A stretch of DNA of 64,000 nt. It comes from Thiodiazotropha sp040791665 (GTDB lineage: Bacteria > Pseudomonadota > Gammaproteobacteria > Chromatiales > Chromatiaceae). Below are positions 60,401 through 64,000 of the stretch, in pieces (the stretch's first letter is position 1; every line of letters begins with the position of its first letter). Under the pieces are notes generated by a model. That model was not told the DNA's origin and searched no databases. It saw only the letters and a program-made list of their open reading frames with translations. The DNA is taken from assembly GCA_040791665.1 (NCBI GenBank), contig JBFNNX010000013.1:62001-126000 (forward strand). Reading direction: 5' to 3'. Made by a program: the position numbers and the translations under genes.

Positions 60401-62814
60401 AGTGGTGTTTGGTTGCTGTTTTGGATTTTAATTGGACGGCCATAGTCGTCATAGGCAAGCACCTTTTGTGTTGTTTCATCCGCTAAGGCAATAGTGCTGA
60501 GTCGCAGCTTGCTGTCGTAACTGAGCTGGATCTGATCGGTGACACCTTCACGCGGGCCATCGATCTTGATGAGATTGCCGGCGGCGTTGTATTCAAGTTG
60601 GGTGGTACGTCGGATGGGAGTAAAACGGCCATCCGTTTCGGGACGGTATCCACTCTCGGTGATCTCGATGGGCTGACCTTGGGGGTTGTAGCGATTCGTC
60701 AGACGGTGTTCACCCTGGGGATTGATGCTGGGACGGATCACCGCACTGGGTTTCAGGGCAGTGTTGTCCGCATATTCATAGCGTGCAACCTCACGCACTG
60801 TGCCATCGGCACTCTGTTGACCCACCTTTTGAGTGCGCCCCTGCGCATCGTAAGTGTAGTGTTTGGAGATGCCATCCTTAGTAGCAACCTCGATCAGTTG
60901 CAGCTGCTCGTTGTAGCGATAGCTCACATCGCCCCGGCCGCAGCTGGAACAGCCGGGACCCTGGATGGCGGTAACCAGGGCTACGCCGTTTCTGATCTTG
61001 GTGGTGTAGGTGCTGACCTTGCCCTGGCTGTCGGTGACTTTTGTTTCACCGGGTGTGCTGAAGTCGAGGCTGACCTGGCCTACCTGGTCGGCATGGGTGG
61101 AGAGGACCGCCCGGTCCTTGTCGTCATATTCCCAGGTGGCATAACGGATGCCCCGCTCATCGGTGATGCCGGTGAGGTTGTGGCTGTCATGCGGGTCTTC
61201 ATAATGATAGATCCGCGTCGTGCCCTCATGCCGGGTGACCTGTTGCAGGTTGCCGACGTCGTCGTAGTGGTAGCGGGTTTCTTTTCCGCTGGGGTCGTAG
61301 AGGGCCTTGAGGCGCCCGTTGGGGTAGTGATCGAGACTCAGCTCCCGCCCTTGTGGATCGCGCACCAGGAACAGTTTCCTCTGAGGGTTATAGAAGAGGC
61401 GCAGGGTCTGGCCGGTGGCCAGGACGATCCGTTGCAGTTGACCTTGGGGGTTGAACTGGAGTTGTCGCCCGTCGCGCCAGTGCCAGGTGAGCTGGACCTC
61501 ATTGATCCGCAGCCAGCCGTCGCTGATGCGGGGGGCGACAAATTGGTCGGGGGTGTCGCTGGGTTGGAAGTGGATTACCCGGCCGTCACTCTGGTGCAGA
61601 CGGTAGCCGTCGCCATCTGGTTTGAGACTCAGGTCGTAGCTGTGGCTCCAGCCGTGACCCAGGGGACCGCTATAGTCGCTGTGGCTGTTGTAGTGCCGCT
61701 TGAAGAGCAGGCCCAGGGTGCCGGGCAGCGGGGTCAGGTCGACTTCCTGCTGGTATTTGTTGCCGGTGACCACATGGATCGGGTTGCCGGTGTGGCTGCT
61801 GGCAATGCCGGCATTCTGCGCGGTGGGGCTGTCTGTTAATCCGGGCGCATCGTCCGGATCGCAAGGTGGCGGCCCCTGGTCATCACCGTCGCTGATGGAG
61901 GGCAGGTCGTCGCCATCGCTGTTGTTACCATTGCCGCTATCGCCCGTGTCGGTGTCACCGCTGTCATGATCACCCGTGCCGCTATCACCCACTCCGGTAG
62001 CTTGCTCGTCTCCATCGGTCGGCGTATCCGTATCGTTGTCATCGCCGCCCTGTCCCTCGTCGTCATCACCCGGGGTGGCGCTGCCGCTCTGCGGATCGTC
62101 CTCGGTTGATGGTGGTGTACCACCACCAGGCGGCATCATGTGGACATTGTTGTCGTCCCGCCAGGCATCCGACTGCATGCGGACCGTCGCCACCGAGGTG
62201 ATCGGCAGTCGGCGGGCGTTGTAGTAGTGGATGTGCGCCGGATCGACCAGGCGCATCACCGCCGGGATCACCCGGTCCATCAGCGGCACCTTGAGTTGGT
62301 AGCCGTAGGTGACCTTGACCTTCAGCAGGTTAGCGTCCTGGATATTGACGCCGCTGCGCCCCACGTTACGGTCGCGCCAACGCAGGTGGCTGTTGGGTAT
62401 GCCGAAGTGAACGTCACCCGTGCGGGGATCAATGATCTCGCGGCCAAATTCGTCAAAGGCCTCGATGGTGGGGTTGATGATCTCGATCTCGGTAAAGCGG
62501 CTGTCCTGCACATCCAGGCTGGCACGGGTGATCGCCGACAGCGCTTTCTCGGCGCTGCCGTCGCCACCGAACAGGGGCGCCAGGCGCAGGCCCAGTTCCC
62601 GGCGCATGGCATCACTCTGGGCATGGTTGACCGCACCCTTGCGCGCTGCCTCGAAGGTGGCGTAGTTGATGGTGGTTTTTGCGTCGAATAGCAGCGCCGA
62701 CTGCAGGCCTCCCAGCCCCATCAGCAACAGTGCCGGCAGCGAGACCAGCAGCTCGGTCATCGCCGCGCCATGGTGCCTTTTGATTAGACGGTTCAAGTTC
62801 CCTTTGAATTTCAT
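57472..62814 (-). CDS. TadE pilin-like / Rhs-repeat fusion with Het-C-like toxin tip
   Basis: 1,780 residues. Residues 1–215 are TadE-like: a class III-type signal (HHGAAMTELLVSLPALLLMG), then FEAARKGAVNHAQSDAMRREL and later FGREIIDPRTGDVHFG. A low-complexity Asp/Gly/Thr linker (about 225–335) follows. Residues about 345–430 look like DUF6531 (GNPIHVVTGNKYQQEVDL), then Rhs/YD repeats to about 1,390, and the core (NRYVYVGNRPMDKIDPLGL) near 1,430–1,450. The tip (about 1,452–1,780) has DPVHEAILQIAFDRF, THTLADFYAHSNW (near 1,585–1,600), THAYWEKD and LAIEHTLQEI, the histidine pattern of Het-C/zinc-dependent phospholipase C-type proteins. A toxin delivered from a pilus-anchored shell is the inference. 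Confidence 0.85.
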   Translation of the reverse strand: MKFKGNLNRLIKRHHGAAMTELLVSLPALLLMGLGGLQSALLFDAKTTINYATFEAARKGAVNHAQSDAMRRELGLRLAPLFGGDGSAEKALSAITRASLDVQDSRFTEIEIINPTIEAFDEFGREIIDPRTGDVHFGIPNSHLRWRDRNVGRSGVNIQDANLLKVKVTYGYQLKVPLMDRVIPAVMRLVDPAHIHYYNARRLPITSVATVRMQSDAWRDDNNVHMMPPGGGTPPSTEDDPQSGSATPGDDDEGQGGDDNDTDTPTDGDEQATGVGDSGTGDHDSGDTDTGDSGNGNNSDGDDLPSISDGDDQGPPPCDPDDAPGLTDSPTAQNAGIASSHTGNPIHVVTGNKYQQEVDLTPLPGTLGLLFKRHYNSHSDYSGPLGHGWSHSYDLSLKPDGDGYRLHQSDGRVIHFQPSDTPDQFVAPRISDGWLRINEVQLTWHWRDGRQLQFNPQGQLQRIVLATGQTLRLFYNPQRKLFLVRDPQGRELSLDHYPNGRLKALYDPSGKETRYHYDDVGNLQQVTRHEGTTRIYHYEDPHDSHNLTGITDERGIRYATWEYDDKDRAVLSTHADQVGQVSLDFSTPGETKVTDSQGKVSTYTTKIRNGVALVTAIQGPGCSSCGRGDVSYRYNEQLQLIEVATKDGISKHYTYDAQGRTQKVGQQSADGTVREVARYEYADNTALKPSAVIRPSINPQGEHRLTNRYNPQGQPIEITESGYRPETDGRFTPIRRTTQLEYNAAGNLIKIDGPREGVTDQIQLSYDSKLRLSTIALADETTQKVLAYDDYGRPIKIQNSNQTPLTIRYSRWGKPQQIRQGQRTVSYTYDVVGQLVSVTEPDGEALNFDYDTAGRAISLRDAEGNSVRKLIDTEDRLLAYSVEGSQGDVLRAAIYLRDANQRLRGVVTPEGIQRMVGYDENGKKTLNTNGGGKGSYFMRTKTGALKAITDADGGELRKARLANGRITLTQDSLKRIDVMMHDDFGNRIAWQNPDSGLTYYRYDQAGNLMEKRDAAGNTTNYEYDATDRLIRLESPDGITRLRYQAGLLAEVEGPDSRQRYSYDNEGRLESHSREIDGHRFITSYAYDPKTGKLITRQLPGGERLSYRYQGNQGRLSAVIQSDWLSDQPLLEGVTYEPFGRITGYTHADGGRTEKAYDKSGRLIRQAHTRLGKYKLAYNVAGELILIEKDQQHNRYVYDAAGRLRQADTSTGKKQYRYDALGNRLNQPSGSLKQVSARASASTLSNEAKKDRLGRVTSLGQRRWEYNVAGQPVRFYRGERLVAAYRYNHKGERIRKTVYPDDPTRSPEITYYLYDLQQRLSAEADEDGDIIRQYLYIGRTPYAMLEDGVAYSIQSDHLGAPHSVTDEKSQLKWQAEYDPFGRAVIKTQRTSFNLRRPGQYEDAESGLYDNYLRRYDPDSGRYLEPDPLGNLDGMNRYVYVGNRPMDKIDPLGLFKVAASTGGDPVHEAILQIAFDRFNQEYAAEHGGQVAFSQHTINLFMYANIRTDLIMDSEHQYLFQNHFDNPTDGPLNDGDAGWFSDALATINSRRQEYGNISGEVRVDVCAPPGNEPIRQNPNIMDIVENFGANTHTLADFYAHSNWVDDATRGGYYILEREIDSFGTREVVEEGTVPHGLAMTSIWNEQVEGYDLYSGQVDGLIDIFGSPFSGERMDIFGNVDKSTHAYWEKDAPPSDEESGEFRRFEMARNLAIEHTLQEIRRLWEESENNMQLRVIYSMNSEEKGAEGVQYSLEGCVLCPGFGDFEDIDSQIDYVAEFINDQNW

Positions 62815-62859
62815 CCTGCGCTCCTTAACTACATTTCCCTGTTCCGTCTTTTATTCAGC

Positions 62860-63345
62860 TCAATAACGGATCAGCCCTTTCGCCGGCGAAGGAATATCAC
62901 TGATCGGCTTATAGATTATTCCCCGCAGTTTTTTGAGCTTGGTTTCTATCGCCAGCCGTTCATTGCTTGATTCCTCAGCCAAATTCTGCGCCCTCTGTAA
63001 TGACTGATGCGCTTTCATCAAATAGGCTTCCGCCAGATTGTGATGTGGTTTCGGTTGCCTCGGATCACGCTGTAGTGATGATTCATAGGCATGAATCGCG
63101 GCCTCGATATTGGCCTGATGGAGCCGTGAGTTTCCGAGCCTGAACCAGGCATAGAAATCATTGGGGGCAATCTCTGTAATTGCATGATAGTGTTGCTCCG
63201 CTTCAACCCACCTGCCCTGCTCATAGGCGCTGTCGGCAATCTCCAGATTTGTAAATGCCTTCTGCTTGGGAGCAGTTCCGTTGCATGCTGCAAGCGTAAT
63301 AACCACTAATGCACATAGAATTTGAATCACTGCTTTGTTTAACAC
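62860..63345 (-). CDS. TPR lipoprotein, TadD-like
   Basis: 161 residues with a lipobox (LVVITLAAC) and TPR-like repeats: SAYEQGRWVEAEQHYHAI, FYAWFRLGNSRLHQANIEAA, PHHNLAEAYLMKAHQ. TadD is the outer-membrane TPR lipoprotein of Tad pilus systems. It lies 45 bases ahead of the TadE–Rhs gene, on the same strand. Confidence 0.8.
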   Translation of the reverse strand: MLNKAVIQILCALVVITLAACNGTAPKQKAFTNLEIADSAYEQGRWVEAEQHYHAITEIAPNDFYAWFRLGNSRLHQANIEAAIHAYESSLQRDPRQPKPHHNLAEAYLMKAHQSLQRAQNLAEESSNERLAIETKLKKLRGIIYKPISDIPSPAKGLIRY

Positions 63346-63370
63346 AATGGCCCTCTTAAACTGTCACTGA

Positions 63371-63730
63371 TTACCAATAAAAATCGTCATTTTCGGAAAT
63401 ACCCTGTTTACTGATCACTCCCTGGTTCAGTTCCAGCGTGTAGTAGGCGCCACGTGCCGATGCAGTACGAAAGGGCTTGACACCCTCCTGACACTTCACC
63501 ACCTTACCCTTCTTGTCCATAAATACCAGATCCAGTGGATAACACATCCAAAATGTATGTACTGATGCGCAGCACGTAAGCAATAAACCATCAGAATCGT
63601 CAAGGCGCTTTTTCCCTAATAGACCACGCAGGCGAGTCAAATAGCTATCTGCCACCCATGCCTCGAGTGCAGGAGACCCTTTATCGGGATCGTCTTCAGT
63701 AGCATGTCTTTTGAGCCTGATACGTTTCAT
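63371..63730 (-). CDS. DUF192 family protein (Tad locus-associated)
   Basis: 119 residues resembling DUF192: LEAWVADSYLTRLRGLLGKK, GLLLTCCASVHTFWMCYPLDLVFMDKKGKV (core HTFWMCYPLDLVFMDK), and the C-terminal GVISKQGI. DUF192 proteins commonly sit in tad/cpa pilus loci. No catalytic role known. 25 bases upstream of the TPR gene. Confidence 0.85.
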   Translation of the reverse strand: MKRIRLKRHATEDDPDKGSPALEAWVADSYLTRLRGLLGKKRLDDSDGLLLTCCASVHTFWMCYPLDLVFMDKKGKVVKCQEGVKPFRTASARGAYYTLELNQGVISKQGISENDDFYW

Positions 63731-63735
63731 GTTCC

Positions 63736-64000
63736 CTACTCTTGCTCAGTCACCTGTTCGTCTTCACCATCTTCTTCTGTTTGTGTATTGATCTCCATAG
63801 CGCCATAGCCATCTCCGGCATAAGCATGCAGTGTTGCGCGGTAGCCGCCACAGGATGTATTCGTTCTTACGATGACTGCCTTGGTTCCGTGATATTCCTC
63901 GGTTTCCGTTTCATAGAGTATCGGATCGCCGGAACCGCTCACCAGCTCCTCCGGATGATCTACAACACCATTGCCATTGAAGTCGTCATAGAGGTAAAAC
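63736..64000 (-). CDS. Partial protein at the right edge, C-terminal end (possible Tad locus gene)
   Basis: The open frame enters from beyond the window as YDDFNGNGVVDHPEELVSG and ends TEEDGEDEQVTEQE. DFNGNGVVDHPEE resembles a calcium-binding EF-hand-like loop. No start is within the window. The stop is 5 bases from the DUF192 start, so it is in the same operon. Family not recognised; a pilus-assembly protein is possible. Confidence 0.4.
   Translation of the reverse strand, partial: FYLYDDFNGNGVVDHPEELVSGSGDPILYETETEEYHGTKAVIVRTNTSCGGYRATLHAYAGDGYGAMEINTQTEEDGEDEQVTEQE

Noticed and set aside
60598..61839. A 413-codon plus-strand ORF inside the Rhs gene
   Set aside because: It is antisense to the GC-rich Rhs repeats and reads as low-complexity hydrophobic protein; the Rhs frame on the minus strand is clearly real.

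Overview
The window is bacterial chromosome with dense, mostly minus-strand operons. The gene orders tatD–pilZ–holB–tmk–mltG–pabC–fabF–acpP–fabG–fabD–fabH–plsX–rpmF–yceD, together with serS, a QseBC-like two-component pair, htpX and a Na+-pumping oxaloacetate decarboxylase, are typical of Gammaproteobacteria. The many c-type haem proteins, class I FBP aldolase and DUF2914/DUF4332/FmdB-like genes suggest a respiratory, possibly sulfur-oxidising Chromatiales-like lineage; that placement is inference.

Layout. 1–2.8 kb: TatD nuclease, an OprO/P-type porin and a truncated PhnD-like binding protein. 3.0–13.3 kb: housekeeping run for PilZ, DNA replication, dTMP kinase, MltG and the complete type II fatty acid initiation/elongation cluster through plsX, rpmF and yceD. 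13.4–16.7 kb: oadGAB. 17–25.5 kb: Maf, HDOD, a large receiver/degenerate-GGDEF/coiled-coil membrane protein, and small stress or hypothetical genes ending with FbaB. 25.7–32.7 kb: a MITE-like element, LON-domain protein, YheT hydrolase, two-component system, RRM protein and HtpX. 32.9–37.6 kb: a DUF4215 cysteine-repeat secreted protein, tRNA-Ser(TGA), a Bax-inhibitor-1 homologue, SerS, and the DUF190/CrcB fluoride exporter pair.

37.8–51.6 kb is the first standout region: a likely trans-envelope electron-transfer locus. On the minus strand it holds a 5-TM cytochrome b-like protein, a 21-haem cytochrome c, a giant cytochrome c with 67 CxxCH plus one CX4CH motif (about 68 haems in about 1,650 residues), and an 833-residue outer-membrane beta-barrel protein. 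Divergent from them lie a membrane-anchored ferredoxin/FAD-NAD(P) oxidoreductase and a secreted Sel1/ankyrin protein. Together they could carry electrons from NAD(P)H through the membrane and periplasm to the cell surface. The giant cytochrome is built from 31 two-haem units and contains a 9-unit (18-haem, about 1.27 kb) block duplicated in tandem.

51.7–54.9 kb is an accessory stretch: a guanylate-kinase-like protein with a broken P-loop, small ORFs, AhpD-like proteins and a frameshifted IS200/RAYT-type transposase. 55–64 kb is the second standout region: a Tad (Flp pilus)-associated operon in which a TadE pilin-like N-terminus is fused to a full Rhs/YD-repeat toxin shell with a Het-C/zinc-phospholipase-like tip, followed by a membrane immunity candidate and then a displaced orphan Rhs tip with its own lipoprotein immunity candidate.

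All functional statements come from reading the sequence; no database search was possible.
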